DNA of 64,000 nt from Aliiroseovarius sp. S1339 (lineage in GTDB: Bacteria; Pseudomonadota; Alphaproteobacteria; Rhodobacterales; Rhodobacteraceae), in contig NZ_JALPQG010000004.1 of the NCBI RefSeq assembly GCF_023195695.1, positions 186,001 to 250,000 of the forward strand. The letters run 5' to 3'. Within the stretch, counting starts at the first letter, position 1. Each line of letters opens with the position of its first letter. Of the stretch, positions 46,323-56,112 are shown in pieces. The notes beneath the pieces were generated by a model. It was not told the origin of the DNA. It ran no database searches and saw only the letters and a program-made list of their open reading frames with translations. The position numbers and the translations under genes are program-made.

Positions 46323-47306
46323 ATGCTGAAACGACTGATAACATCGCGCGAGGCTCTGCTGATTGGGGCGATTGTCCTTCTGCTGGTTCTGATCTCAACG
46401 CGCTTTCCCGGATTTGTCCGGCCTGCAAACCTGGCAAACGTTTTCAACGACACATCGCCTTTGATCTTGCTCGCGATTGGTCAGATGATTGTCATCCTGA
46501 CGAAATGCATCGACCTGAGCGTCGCGGCCAACCTCGCCCTAACTGGCATGGTCGTGTCGATGGTTAACGTCGCCGCGCCTGGTTTGCCGATGGCGGTGAT
46601 CCTTGCCGTTGCAATCGGGCTGGGCGCGCTTTTGGGAATGTTCAACGGCATTCTTGTCTGGAAACTGCAAATCCCGCCTATTGTTGTGACGCTGGGCACC
46701 ATGACGATCTTTCGTGGCACCATTTTCCTTCTGTCTGACGGCAAATGGGTCAATAGCCACGAGATGAGTCCCGCTTTCAAAGCCTTGCCACGAACGGACT
46801 TTCTGAGCCTGCCGGTGCTGAGCTGGATGGCGATTATCGCGGTGATCCTGTTCACGATTGTCATGACCCGCACGACACTTGGACGCGCTTTTTATGCAGC
46901 GGGCGGCAATCCCCATGCAGCGACCTATGCCGGGATCAATGTTGGCAAGACCCAATTCTGGGCCTTCACAATTTCGGGGGCTTTGGCGGGCCTTACCGGC
47001 TATCTCTGGGTGTCTCGCTTTGCCGTGGCCTATGTTGATATCGCTGGTGGGTTTGAGTTGGACGTGGTCGCGGCCTGCGTGATCGGCGGCGTGTCGATCA
47101 TGGGGGGCATCGGCACCGTGGCCGGTGCGCTGCTGGGGGCTTTGTTCCTTGGCATCATCAAGAACGCCCTGCCCGTCGTCGACATCTCGCCCTTCTGGCA
47201 ACTGGCTATCTCTGGCGGCGCGATAATCATCGCCGTCGCGCTGAACGCACAAGCCAATCGCGAAAAGGGCCGAATAATCCTGAAACGTGCGGAGCATGCA
47301 ACATGA
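46323..47306 (+). CDS. rhaP: Rhamnose ABC transporter permease RhaP
   Basis: This 327-residue inner-membrane permease of the RbsC type has about nine hydrophobic helices. Family motifs: VNVAAPGLPMAVILAVAIGL, PPIVVTLGTMTIFRGTIFLL, AAGGNPHAATYAGINV and CVIGGVSIMGGIGTVAGALLG. It starts 11 bp after rhaT and its end overlaps rhaQ by ATGA. RhaP and RhaQ are two different permeases that likely form a heterodimer. Confidence 0.92.
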   Translation: MLKRLITSREALLIGAIVLLLVLISTRFPGFVRPANLANVFNDTSPLILLAIGQMIVILTKCIDLSVAANLALTGMVVSMVNVAAPGLPMAVILAVAIGLGALLGMFNGILVWKLQIPPIVVTLGTMTIFRGTIFLLSDGKWVNSHEMSPAFKALPRTDFLSLPVLSWMAIIAVILFTIVMTRTTLGRAFYAAGGNPHAATYAGINVGKTQFWAFTISGALAGLTGYLWVSRFAVAYVDIAGGFELDVVAACVIGGVSIMGGIGTVAGALLGALFLGIIKNALPVVDISPFWQLAISGGAIIIAVALNAQANREKGRIILKRAEHAT

Positions 47307-48289
47307 GCACCACCGAACGCCTTATCCCCGATCGTCTCCGCTCTCCGATGGAGCAAAAGCTGAAAAGCTGGGAAACCCTTCTTTTGCTGGTTGCCATCGC
47401 GATCTTTGTCGCCAACAGCTTCGCCTCGCCCTACTTCCTGAATGCGTGGAACCTAAGCGATGCGACCTTTAACTTCACCGAAAAGGCAATGATCGCCTTT
47501 GCGATGGCGTTGCTCATCATCTCGGGCGAGATTGATTTGTCCGTTGCTTCGATCATCGCGCTGGCCTCAACGGCGATGGGTGCTGCGGTGCAGATGGGTG
47601 TCGGAACGCCGGGTCTGGTGCTGATCGGCCTGGGTGTTGGAGTGCTTTGCGGTGCGTTCAACGGCCTCCTTGTCACCCGTATGGGCTTGCCGTCGATCGT
47701 TGTGACCATCGGCACCATGAGCCTGTTTCGTGGCATCAGCTTCATCGTGCTTGGCGATCAAGCCTTCCGCGGCTATCCGGCCAGCTTTTCATGGTTCGGT
47801 CAGGGCTATGTCTGGTGGGTGATTTCGTTTGAATTCGTCCTTTTTGCCATCATCGCCGTGATCTATGCGGTTCTACTGCACAAAACCAACTTTGGTCGCG
47901 CGGTCTATGCGATTGGCAACAACGCCACTGGCGCGATGTTCTCGGGCATTCGTGTAAATCGCGTCAAGTTTATCTTGTTTTTGCTGACCGGCCTTATGTC
48001 GGGCGTCGCCGCTGTGTGCCTGACCGCGCGCCTTGGATCGACCAGACCGTCGATTGCAACAGGTTGGGAACTTGAGGTCGTCACCATGGTTGTCTTGGGT
48101 GGCGTCAGCATTCTTGGCGGATCGGGGACCATCATCGGGGTCGTGATCGCCGCCTTTGTGATGGGGCTTGTCACTTTCGGACTGGGGCTTTTGAACGTCC
48201 CCGGCATCGTCATGTCCATCGTCATCGGCGCGTTGCTGATCGGGGTTATCGCGCTGCCTCGCTTGTGGTCGATGTGGAGGGCAGATTGA
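47303..48289 (+). CDS. rhaQ: Rhamnose ABC transporter permease RhaQ
   Basis: This 328-residue RbsC-type permease shows [54 protein letters not shown] and [20 protein letters not shown], with about nine helices. It overlaps rhaP by 4 bp and the mutarotase gene by 1 bp (TGATG). Assignment to rhamnose follows from its place in the rhaSTPQUK order. Confidence 0.92.
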   Translation: MSTTERLIPDRLRSPMEQKLKSWETLLLLVAIAIFVANSFASPYFLNAWNLSDATFNFTEKAMIAFAMALLIISGEIDLSVASIIALASTAMGAAVQMGVGTPGLVLIGLGVGVLCGAFNGLLVTRMGLPSIVVTIGTMSLFRGISFIVLGDQAFRGYPASFSWFGQGYVWWVISFEFVLFAIIAVIYAVLLHKTNFGRAVYAIGNNATGAMFSGIRVNRVKFILFLLTGLMSGVAAVCLTARLGSTRPSIATGWELEVVTMVVLGGVSILGGSGTIIGVVIAAFVMGLVTFGLGLLNVPGIVMSIVIGALLIGVIALPRLWSMWRAD

Positions 48290-48603
48290 TGCAGAAAGTC
48301 GCCTTCAAGATGACGCTGAATCCCGGCTGTCGTGCAGAATACATCAAACGGCACAACGAAATCTGGCCCGAACTTTCCGCGCTTCTGAAAGAGGTGGGCG
48401 TGTCTGATTACTCGATCCACCTTGATGCGGAAACGAATGCGCTATTCGGGGTTTTATGGCGCGAAGATGAACACGGCATGGATGATCTGCCAAAACATCC
48501 GGTGATGAAGAAGTGGTGGGCACATATGGCCGACATCATGGAAACCCATCCAAGCGACGAACCCGTGGCGATACCGCTTGAAACCGTTTTTCACCTGCCA
48601 TGA
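48289..48603 (+). CDS. rhaU: L-rhamnose mutarotase
   Basis: RhaU (RhaM in enterobacteria) interconverts alpha and beta L-rhamnose. The 104 residues include His22 in [10 protein letters not shown], the YSIHLD strand and the tryptophan pair in [11 protein letters not shown], matching the YiiL-type dimer. ATG at 48289 overlaps the rhaQ stop by 1 bp; the in-frame GTG-type start at 48265 would lie inside rhaQ. It overlaps rhaK by 4 bp. Loss of RhaU is known to slow rhamnose use in Rhizobium. Confidence 0.93.
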   Translation: MQKVAFKMTLNPGCRAEYIKRHNEIWPELSALLKEVGVSDYSIHLDAETNALFGVLWREDEHGMDDLPKHPVMKKWWAHMADIMETHPSDEPVAIPLETVFHLP

Positions 48604-49979
48604 CGCGCCGCCACATCGCCGTCATCGACATAGGTAAAACCAATGCCAAACTGGCACTGGTCAATCAGGCTGATCTGGCGGAAATCGTAGTTGTTACGCG
48701 TCCAAACACGGTTTTGCCGGGTCCGCCATGGCCGCATTTCGATGTCGACGGCCATTGGAGGTTCTTGCTCAACAGCTTGCGTGATTTTCATGCCGAACAT
48801 GGGATTGATGTGATCTCGATCACCACTCACGGAGCTTCCGCGGCACTGCTGGATCAAGATGGGGAACTCGCCGCGCCAATCTTAGACTACGAATACTCTG
48901 GACCGGATGAGGTCGCGAACGAATATGATGGCATTCGCCCGCCTTTCGCCGAGACCGGATCACCGCGATTGGCCGGCGGGCTGAACATCGGTGCCCAGTT
49001 ATACTGGCAGTTCAGGATGGACCCCCAACTCAAGGACAGAACGCACCACATCGTTACTTATCCACAATATTGGGGGGCCAAGCTGACCGGAGTGACGGCC
49101 ACGGACGTCACGTCGCTGGGGTGCCACACCGATCTTTGGAATCCGCATCAGGGCGGGTTTTCATCCTTGGTCGACAAAATGGGCATTGCAGAGAAACTCG
49201 CCCCAGTTCGCAGGCCATCAGACGTATTGGGCCCTTTACTGCCGCAAATTGCGGTAGAAACTGGATTGTCGCGGGATACGCCGGTCTATTGCGGCATTCA
49301 CGATTCAAACGCCTCGCTTCTTCCGTATGTGCTTGGAAACGAACCGCCGTTCAGCGTCATCTCGACAGGCACTTGGGTCATCGCCATGTCGATTGGAGGG
49401 AAACCGGTTCAGCTAGATCCCAACCTCGACACGCTCATTAATGTGACGGCCTTGGGAACGCCCGCGCCATCGGCACGTTTCATGGGGGGAAGAATCCACG
49501 ACATCGCGACGGGCGGTTCCTATCCCGAGCCCACGCCGGAAGATTTGGTTACGATCCTTACAAACCAAATCATGTTGTTACCCGCATCCGCGGATGAAAT
49601 CAGTGCTCTCAAGTGGGATCAGTTTGTCTGGGAAGGAACCGAGCCTGAGATCGGAACCGGCGCGCGCGGTGCCGCGGTTGCGCTCTATCTTGCGTTGGTG
49701 ACTGCAGAATGTCTTGCCAGTATTGGCCACGATCGCGCGATCATTGTCGAGGGGCCGTTTGCCAAGAACCAACTTTTACTGGAGATGCTGGCAGTCGCAG
49801 CGAAGTCGGATGTGTATCGCTCATCGGGCACAACAGGAACCAGTTCCGGAGCTGCCTTGCTCGCAGGCCATGCGGAGACAGCTCAACAGGTTAACCAAAG
49901 GCTCGTATCTGTTTCCGAAAAAAAGGCTGTGTCACTTCAAGACCACGCGGCCCGTTGGCGGCGGAAGCTGCGGCATTGA
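48600..49979 (+). CDS. rhaK: Rhamnulokinase-type FGGY sugar kinase
   Basis: This 459-residue kinase phosphorylates the rhamnose-derived sugar before aldol cleavage. It has the ATPase-fold start [16 protein letters not shown], the sugar-binding region around [25 protein letters not shown], the FGGY signature region [10 protein letters not shown] and ATGGSYPEP, and the adenosine motif [16 protein letters not shown]. In Rhizobium, RhaK is also needed for the transporter to work; whether that holds here is unknown. It overlaps rhaU by 4 bp and ends the rha operon; only a weak hairpin (CCGCT/AGCGG near 49993-50006) follows. Confidence 0.9.
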   Translation: MTRRHIAVIDIGKTNAKLALVNQADLAEIVVVTRPNTVLPGPPWPHFDVDGHWRFLLNSLRDFHAEHGIDVISITTHGASAALLDQDGELAAPILDYEYSGPDEVANEYDGIRPPFAETGSPRLAGGLNIGAQLYWQFRMDPQLKDRTHHIVTYPQYWGAKLTGVTATDVTSLGCHTDLWNPHQGGFSSLVDKMGIAEKLAPVRRPSDVLGPLLPQIAVETGLSRDTPVYCGIHDSNASLLPYVLGNEPPFSVISTGTWVIAMSIGGKPVQLDPNLDTLINVTALGTPAPSARFMGGRIHDIATGGSYPEPTPEDLVTILTNQIMLLPASADEISALKWDQFVWEGTEPEIGTGARGAAVALYLALVTAECLASIGHDRAIIVEGPFAKNQLLLEMLAVAAKSDVYRSSGTTGTSSGAALLAGHAETAQQVNQRLVSVSEKKAVSLQDHAARWRRKLRH

Positions 49980-50399
49980 TTGGGATCGTCAACCGCTGAA
50001 AAGCGGCTGCTTTGGATATCCGCTCCGCTATCGCCTCTTGGGTTGCATCGCAGCAAAAAGGCTGGCTGTGGGTGCGAGAAGATGTAGCGTAAGCATTAGC
50101 TACGGATGCACAAGTCCGCTATTGCCACCCTTTACCCTTTCATGCAGTGCACAACAAACGACAGCTCATCCCAGGCTGGTCATTTCTGTCAATTTCGGCG
50201 TAGGTAATTAAAATGAAAAAGTCTCTTGAATCCTACACAGATGCTGTACCGCAGCTCCTCCATGACCGAGCTTGGCTAACAACTCGTTGCATCTTCTGGC
50301 CCAAAATGTCCCGGGGCGAATTGGCCAACTGCCAAGAGGGGCGGCACCCCTCACTTAGTGCCCGTTACTTTGGCACAGCGCAGCCGGAGCGTTTTTTCC
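49980..50399. other. 420-bp stretch without a recognisable gene
   Basis: Between rhaK and the CoA ligase gene no reading frame resembles a protein. A short frame at 50213-50410 has no family features and runs into the next gene. Small hairpins lie after rhaK (49993-50006) and at 50336-50352 (GAGGGG/CCCCTC). If the rha locus was inserted next to the carnitine genes, this stretch would hold the right boundary. Confidence 0.5.
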
Positions 50400-52430
50400 A
50401 TGCCTCGTAATCTCTCTCGTCTCTTGCGGCCCCGATCCATCGCCGTTGTTGGCGGCGGCACGTGGTGCGCTGATGTGATCGCGCAATGCCGCAAGATCGG
50501 GTTTCAAGGGGCGATCTGGCCCGTTCATACCTCTCGCGATAATGTTGGCGGTCTGCCAGCTTTCGCGTCTGTTAATGCGTTACCTGACGCGCCTGATGCC
50601 AGTTTCGTGGGGGTCAACCGCCACGCCACCCTCGAAGTGATTGCCGCCCTTGCCGCCCGTGATGCGGGGGGCGCCATTTGCTTTGCATCTGGTTTCGCAG
50701 AGGCGGCCGCCGAAAGCGATGATGGCGCGGATCTTGAAGCGGATTTGCTTGCTGCGGCTGGCGACATGCCGATCATCGGCCCCAATTGCTATGGGTTATT
50801 GAACTATCTCGACCGGGCGGCTTTGTGGCCTGACCAACACGGCGGTGTGCCTTGCCAGACGGGCGTAGCGCTGATCACCCAAAGCTCAAACATCGCGATC
50901 AATCTGACGATGCAGACACGTGGGTTGCCGATTGCCTATGTGGTAACCGCCGGTAATCAGGCCCAAACTGGTCTGGCGCAGATCGGGGCGGCCCTGCTGG
51001 ATGACCCTCGCGTAACCGCGCTGGGGCTGCACATCGAAGGCGTTGGCGATATCCGCGCGTTAGAGGCGCTGGCTGCAAAGGCGCGCACGCTTGGCAAACC
51101 CATCGTCGCGCTGAAGGTTGGACGGTCCGACCACGCGCAGGCCGCTACGATCTCGCACACCGCGTCCCTTGCGGGCAGCGACGCTGGCGCGCGCGCCTTG
51201 CTGGCGCGGCTTGGGATCGGGCAGGTTCATTCGCTGCCGTCCTTTTTGGAAGCGCTGAAAATTCTTCATGTCGCCGGTCCGCTCGTGTCGAACCGGATTG
51301 CGTCAATGTCTTGCTCCGGTGGCGAAGCCAGCCTTGTGGCCGACGCCGCGCATGATAGTGATGTCGCCTTCCCGCCCCTGACACCCACACAGTCCACGAG
51401 CCTGCGCGCGGCCCTTGGCCCTATGGTCGCGCTTGCCAATCCATTGGATTACCAGACTTATATCTGGGGTAATCGTCAGGCGATGACGGATGCATTCACT
51501 GCAATGATGTCCTCAGATTTGGGCTTTGGCTTCGTCGTTCTCGATTTTCCGCGCGACGACCGCTGCACGGCGGCGGCGTGGGATCTTGTGATCGCCGCAG
51601 TTGAGCATGCCCGCGAGGTAAGCGGCGTGCCGATGGGCATCGTGTCCTCTCTGCCCGAAACTATGCCGGAGCACATTGCCTTGCGTCTGGTCGCAAAAGG
51701 CATTGTGCCACTGTCTGGATTGGATCATGCGATCGATGCGATCGAGGTGGCCGCCACGCTTGGGCACGACCACCCTGCCCCGGAACCTCTTTTCCTGACC
51801 GGACCGCAAGGAAGTGGAACGCTGAGCGAAGCTGAGGCGAAAGCGGCACTGGCGCTTCGCGGCGTGCGTATCCCGCAGTCGCATCGCGCTCAGACCCCCA
51901 AAGACGCTGCCCATTTGGCGGCGGAAATCGGCTTCCCTGTGGTTTTGAAAGGCGAAGGGCTCGCGCATAAATCCGAAATGGGGGCTGTGAAACTAAACCT
52001 CTTGAGCAGGGAGGCCGTTGAAGCCGCCGCAAACGCGATGGCTTGCAATAGTTTTTTGATCGAGGAAATGGTCACAGGTGCCATCGCCGAGCTTTTGGTT
52101 GGCGTGACCCGCGACCCAGCGCATGGCTATGTGCTGACCGTCGCCGCAGGTGGCGTTCTGACTGAAATCCTGAATGACAGCCAATCGCTTTTGGTGCCTG
52201 CAAGTCGCACCGACATTCACGCAGCCCTGATGCGTCTGCAGATCGCACCGCTGCTTGCGGGCTATCGCGGTGCGTCCGCCGCAGACATTGACGCTGTACT
52301 TGACAATGTGATGGCCGTGCAGGCCCATGTGATGGCCATGCCTGTCGAAGAAATTGAGATCAACCCACTTATCGTGACCCCCAATAGCGCCGTGGCAGCA
52401 GACGCCCTGATCCGCAACGGAGACCCCTAA
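50400..52430 (+). CDS. NDP-forming acyl-CoA ligase (acetate--CoA ligase family)
   Basis: This 676-residue protein has the domain order of ADP-forming acyl-CoA synthetases: a CoA-binding fold (LRPRSIAVVGGGTWCADVI), a succinyl-CoA ligase-like domain with the phospho-His in ISHTASLAGS (His253), then an ATP-grasp domain (KGEGLAHKSEMGAVKLNL, PVEEIEINPLIV). It would couple CoA to an acid using ATP to ADP and phosphate. It adjoins a CaiD-like hydratase with no gap, so a betaine such as carnitine, crotonobetaine or gamma-butyrobetaine is a likely substrate; this is inference. GGAG stands 10 bp before the ATG. Confidence 0.85.
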   Translation: MPRNLSRLLRPRSIAVVGGGTWCADVIAQCRKIGFQGAIWPVHTSRDNVGGLPAFASVNALPDAPDASFVGVNRHATLEVIAALAARDAGGAICFASGFAEAAAESDDGADLEADLLAAAGDMPIIGPNCYGLLNYLDRAALWPDQHGGVPCQTGVALITQSSNIAINLTMQTRGLPIAYVVTAGNQAQTGLAQIGAALLDDPRVTALGLHIEGVGDIRALEALAAKARTLGKPIVALKVGRSDHAQAATISHTASLAGSDAGARALLARLGIGQVHSLPSFLEALKILHVAGPLVSNRIASMSCSGGEASLVADAAHDSDVAFPPLTPTQSTSLRAALGPMVALANPLDYQTYIWGNRQAMTDAFTAMMSSDLGFGFVVLDFPRDDRCTAAAWDLVIAAVEHAREVSGVPMGIVSSLPETMPEHIALRLVAKGIVPLSGLDHAIDAIEVAATLGHDHPAPEPLFLTGPQGSGTLSEAEAKAALALRGVRIPQSHRAQTPKDAAHLAAEIGFPVVLKGEGLAHKSEMGAVKLNLLSREAVEAAANAMACNSFLIEEMVTGAIAELLVGVTRDPAHGYVLTVAAGGVLTEILNDSQSLLVPASRTDIHAALMRLQIAPLLAGYRGASAADIDAVLDNVMAVQAHVMAMPVEEIEINPLIVTPNSAVAADALIRNGDP

Positions 52431-53216
52431 ATGACCGACACCCCCATCAAAACCCACCGCAATGGCCATGTGCTTGAAGTCACTCTGGACCGCCCGAAAG
52501 CCAATGCGATTGATCTGGCCACCAGCCGCATCATGGGCGAAGTGTTTACCGAATTTCGCGACGACCCCGACCTGCGCGTGGCGATTGTGACCGGTGCGGG
52601 CGAAAGATTCTTCTGCCCCGGTTGGGACCTGAAAGCGGCGGCGGATGGCGACGCGGTTGATGGCGATTACGGGCTGGGCGGGTTTGGCGGCTTGCAGGAG
52701 CTGCGCGGGCTGAACAAGCCGGTCATTGCCGCGGTGAACGGTATTTGTTGTGGTGGCGGGCTTGAGCTGGCTTTGTCCGCCGACATCATCTTGGCCGCCG
52801 ATCACGCCAGCTTTGCGCTGCCTGAAATCCGCTCGGGCACCGTGGCCGATGCCGCAAGCGTCAAGCTGCCCAAGCGCATCCCTTATCACATCGCGATGGA
52901 GATGCTGTTCACCGGGCGCTGGCTGGATGTTGAAGAAGCCGCGCGGTGGGGCATGGTAAATCATATCCACCCGGCCGCTGATCTGATGGGCGAGGCGCGC
53001 AAACTGGCGGCCCTGCTCGCCTCGGGTCCGCCCCTTGTCTACGCCGCGATCAAGGAAGTTGTGCGCGAGGCCGAGGATATGAAGTTTCAGGACGCGATGA
53101 ATCGGATCACTAAGAGCCAGTTTGAAACGGTCGAGAAGCTTTATCGCTCCGAGGATCAGCTGGAAGGTGCGCGCGCCTTTGCCGAAAAACGCGACCCGGT
53201 GTGGAAGGGCAAGTGA
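52431..53216 (+). CDS. caiD: CaiD-like crotonobetainyl-CoA hydratase
   Basis: This 261-residue crotonase-family enzyme reads closely along Escherichia coli CaiD: ILEVTLDRPKANAIDLATS-type start, GAGERFFCPGWDLKAAADG, KPVIAAVNGICCGGGLELAL (oxyanion hole), ADHASFALPEIRSGTV and the identical end FAEKRDPVWKG. It would hydrate crotonobetainyl-CoA to carnitinyl-CoA. The second catalytic Glu is in ALPEIRSG. It starts right after the CoA ligase stop. With an acyl-CoA dehydrogenase it could feed gamma-butyrobetaine into carnitine; the nearest one is at 33.4 kb. Confidence 0.88.
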   Translation: MTDTPIKTHRNGHVLEVTLDRPKANAIDLATSRIMGEVFTEFRDDPDLRVAIVTGAGERFFCPGWDLKAAADGDAVDGDYGLGGFGGLQELRGLNKPVIAAVNGICCGGGLELALSADIILAADHASFALPEIRSGTVADAASVKLPKRIPYHIAMEMLFTGRWLDVEEAARWGMVNHIHPAADLMGEARKLAALLASGPPLVYAAIKEVVREAEDMKFQDAMNRITKSQFETVEKLYRSEDQLEGARAFAEKRDPVWKGK

Positions 53217-53220
53217 GGGA

Positions 53221-55104
53221 TCAGAACACCACGTTCAGCATGACGAGTGACACCACGAGGAAAATCACCGTCATGATCCCTCCGCTTTTGACAAAGTCCT
53301 TCACCTTGTAGCCCGCCGGGCCCATGATCAGCGCATTCACCTGATGGGTCGGGATGATGAACGAGTTCGAGGTGGAGATCGCCACCGTCAAAGCAAACAG
53401 CGCCGGGTCGCCCCCGGCGGCGACCGCGATGGACACCGCCAGCGGCACCAGAAGCACGGTGGCCCCCACATTCGACATCACCAGCGAAAACGCGGTGGCA
53501 AGGATCGCGATCCCCGTTTGCAGTGCCCACAACGGCCAGCCATCCAGAAGGGTCAGGATTTGCTGCGCGATCCATTCCGCCGTGCCTGTGTTCTGCACCG
53601 CCTGCCCCAATGGGATCAAACTGGCCAATAGGAATACGGTGTTCCAGCCGACCGCCTGATATGCCTCGTCGATCGAGATGACGCGCGCCAGCAGCATCCC
53701 GACGGCCCCGGTCAGCAGGCACAGCGACAGCCGGATATCCGTAAACAGGATCATCGAGATTGAGATGGCGAAGAACAAAAGCGCCCAGCCCACCTTGTGA
53801 GGGCGCAGCTCCTCTTGTGGAAAATCCGACGTGATGATGACGAAATCCCGGTTGTCTTTCAATTGGGTCAGGTTGTCCCAGCGGGTGTGTGCAACCAGCA
53901 TGTCGCCCACTTGGAATTCGACCAGACCAATGGCGGTGGGTTCATGCTCCTCGGTTTCGACATGACTGAGCGTTTCTTCGCCCCGATGGATGGCCAGCAG
54001 GGACAGGCCATAGGTCTTGCGCAACAGCAATTCTCGGGGTGATTTTCCGACAAGTTTGCTTTCGGGCGGGATAACAATTTCTGCGATGCCGGCATTGGTC
54101 GGCGCGAATTCCTCGACGAAAACCTCAAGCTCTGGAAAGATCGACAGGCCATACTTCTTGGCAAATTCCTCGACCACCTTTTTTTTGCCGATGATCGCCA
54201 GCCGACAGGGCGCAGCAATTTCGGCCGTCAAAACCTGCACCATCGAGGTCTTGCCGCGGTAGAAGGTCGAGATGATGTAAAGGTTGTTTTCAAGATTGAC
54301 GTCCGCAAGGATTTGCCCAACCAGCGGGCTGTTGGCGGGCACGTCGACCTCATAAACTTTCGCTTTGATCCCATAAACACGCTTCAGATAGGCCGACATG
54401 CCCTGCCCGACCGAGGTGCTGCTGGCAGATCCACCTTCGGGCAGCACCCAACGGCCCAGAAGCAGGAAATACAGAATCCCACACAGGATCAGCACCGCGC
54501 CGATCGGAGTGACCGAAAACAGGCCGAAAAGCTCCATTTTCTGGTCGTCCGGCAGACTGTTGTTTGAGGTTTGGATCAAGTCGTTCAGCAAGATCAGCGG
54601 CGAAGATCCGACCATTGTCATCGTGCCCCCAAGGATCGCACAGAACCCCATCGGCATTGCCAAGCGATTCAGGGGAATACCGGATCGCGTCGAAATGCGG
54701 CTGATGACAGGCAGGAACAGAGCCGCCGCGCCCACGTTCTGCATGAAGCTTGAAATGATGCCAACAGTGCCTGCCACGATGGGCTGAATGCGGGCCTCGG
54801 TCGCGCCGCCACGCTTCATGATCGTCGCGGCGACCTTGTTCATCAGCCCGGTCTTATCCAGCCCGGCCCCCACGATCATCACTGCGATAATCGAAATCAC
54901 GGCGTTCGAGGCGAAGCCATCAAAAAGATGATTAACCTCGGCCAGATTGGACATGGCAGGGATGTAGCTCAGGATCCCAAGGATCACGAGGATCAGGATC
55001 GCCGCCAGATCAATGCGCACAATTTCGGACACGAACAGGAAAACTGTTAAGGCCAACATGGCGCAAACGACGCCCATCTCCAGCGAAAAGACTATCGGAT
55101 CCAT
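53221..55104 (-). CDS. SLC13-family permease with two RCK-C (TrkA-C) domains
   Basis: This 627-residue inner-membrane carrier has two blocks of membrane helices (about residues 1-195 and 430-627) separated by two soluble TrkA-C/RCK-C repeats (around VYEVDVPANSPLVGQILAD and AEIVIPPESKLVGKSPRELL). Helix motifs SSFMQNVGAAALFLPV and VMSNVGATVLLVPLA are the paired SNxGA-type cation/anion sites of the ArsB/SLC13 fold. Substrate is likely an anion such as sulfate or a dicarboxylate, but is not shown. It converges on caiD with a 4-bp gap. ATG at 55102-55104 is chosen over longer in-frame starts. Confidence 0.85.
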   Translation of the reverse strand: MDPIVFSLEMGVVCAMLALTVFLFVSEIVRIDLAAILILVILGILSYIPAMSNLAEVNHLFDGFASNAVISIIAVMIVGAGLDKTGLMNKVAATIMKRGGATEARIQPIVAGTVGIISSFMQNVGAAALFLPVISRISTRSGIPLNRLAMPMGFCAILGGTMTMVGSSPLILLNDLIQTSNNSLPDDQKMELFGLFSVTPIGAVLILCGILYFLLLGRWVLPEGGSASSTSVGQGMSAYLKRVYGIKAKVYEVDVPANSPLVGQILADVNLENNLYIISTFYRGKTSMVQVLTAEIAAPCRLAIIGKKKVVEEFAKKYGLSIFPELEVFVEEFAPTNAGIAEIVIPPESKLVGKSPRELLLRKTYGLSLLAIHRGEETLSHVETEEHEPTAIGLVEFQVGDMLVAHTRWDNLTQLKDNRDFVIITSDFPQEELRPHKVGWALLFFAISISMILFTDIRLSLCLLTGAVGMLLARVISIDEAYQAVGWNTVFLLASLIPLGQAVQNTGTAEWIAQQILTLLDGWPLWALQTGIAILATAFSLVMSNVGATVLLVPLAVSIAVAAGGDPALFALTVAISTSNSFIIPTHQVNALIMGPAGYKVKDFVKSGGIMTVIFLVVSLVMLNVVF

Positions 55105-55430
55105 CCTGCCCCCCAATATGTGATGCGCCGCGATGTTATCCGCTTGAAGCATCACCCTTACATCAGCTTAGGGCGAACATTCGTCCCAAATCAAAGTTTT
55201 TAAGGAAATCCGCCCGTTGCGTTGTTCAGGTCGGCCACTGCCAACGACAACATAAAGCCAACCGCGTGCGCTCAACAACCTGATCTAAGACCCAACACAC
55301 GAACCTAAGGCATCACAGATGAGTTGGGCAATCACTTGTAATCGTTATTTTTTCCGCCTGTTTCTAGTCAGAATGCAGGCTTGAACAAGTCGCGGGTTAT
55401 TTCGAACTTGTTCCATGTCGGACAGGAAGA

Positions 55431-55463
55431 AAAAGCCCGGCAGCAAGGGGATCGCTGCCGGGC
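55431..55463 (-). terminator. Intrinsic terminator after the fasciclin gene
   Basis: GCCCGGCAGC and GCTGCCGGGC form a perfect 10-bp stem with a 9-nt loop; on the minus strand a TTTTT run follows. The remaining part of the 380-bp gap (55105-55484) holds an 8-bp inverted repeat (GAACAAGT/ACTTGTTC, 55383-55413) and no gene. Confidence 0.88.
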
Positions 55464-55484
55464 ACCTCTCACAAGCCAATTGGC

Positions 55485-55967
55485 TTATTTCGGCATGATC
55501 ACCGCGTCGATCACGTGGATCACACCGTTCGAGGCCTCGATGTCTGCCTGAACGACATTTGCGCCGTCGATCTTCACACCGTCGGTCGCGTCGACCATGG
55601 CCATGCCGCCATTTACGGTTTCCACATCCATGCTTTTACCCGCGATGTCGGCTGCCATAACTTTGCCGGGGACAACGTGGTAGGTCAGGATCGCGGTCAG
55701 CTGATCCTTGTTCTCAGGCATCAGAAGGGTTTCAACCGTGCCTTCGGGCAACGCAGCGAAGGCGTCATCTGTTGGTGCGAATACGGTGAACGGTCCTTCG
55801 CCCTTAAGGGTCTCAACAAGGCCAGCGGCCTCGACTGCGGCCACGAGGGTTGAGAAGCTACCAGCCCCGACGGCCGTGTCCACGATGTCCATGGAGTGGT
55901 TGTCAGCCAGAGCCGGCGTTGCCAGAATAGCCGCGGTGGTGATCGAAAGAAAGGTTCTGCGAAACAT
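55485..55967 (-). CDS. Secreted fasciclin (FAS1) domain protein
   Basis: This 160-residue exported protein has a signal peptide ([21 protein letters not shown]) followed by one FAS1 domain: the H1 box [32 protein letters not shown], and the H2-like end [25 protein letters not shown]1 proteins act in adhesion or matrix binding in the periplasm or at the surface. AAAGGA precedes ATG at 55965-55967; an in-frame start 24 bp earlier is less favoured. It is a single-gene unit with its own terminator. Confidence 0.93.
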   Translation of the reverse strand: MFRRTFLSITTAAILATPALADNHSMDIVDTAVGAGSFSTLVAAVEAAGLVETLKGEGPFTVFAPTDDAFAALPEGTVETLLMPENKDQLTAILTYHVVPGKVMAADIAGKSMDVETVNGGMAMVDATDGVKIDGANVVQADIEASNGVIHVIDAVIMPK

Positions 55968-56112
55968 GATGTATCCTTTTCTAAGTACCATTGTGATGTT
56001 GTGGTAAGGATACGGGAGCGGTTTGAAAGCGGATCACTTTGCTTTGGAAATTTCTTTCCCAAACGTGCGCAATCCCGCCGATGAGCTGGTTTTGTTTCGC
56101 ATTTTCGCGGGA

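Noticed and set aside
50213-50410. Short frame of 65 codons between rhaK and the CoA ligase
   Set aside because: It starts with MKKSLE and has a plausible ATG, but no family features, no clear ribosome site, and it runs into the next gene.
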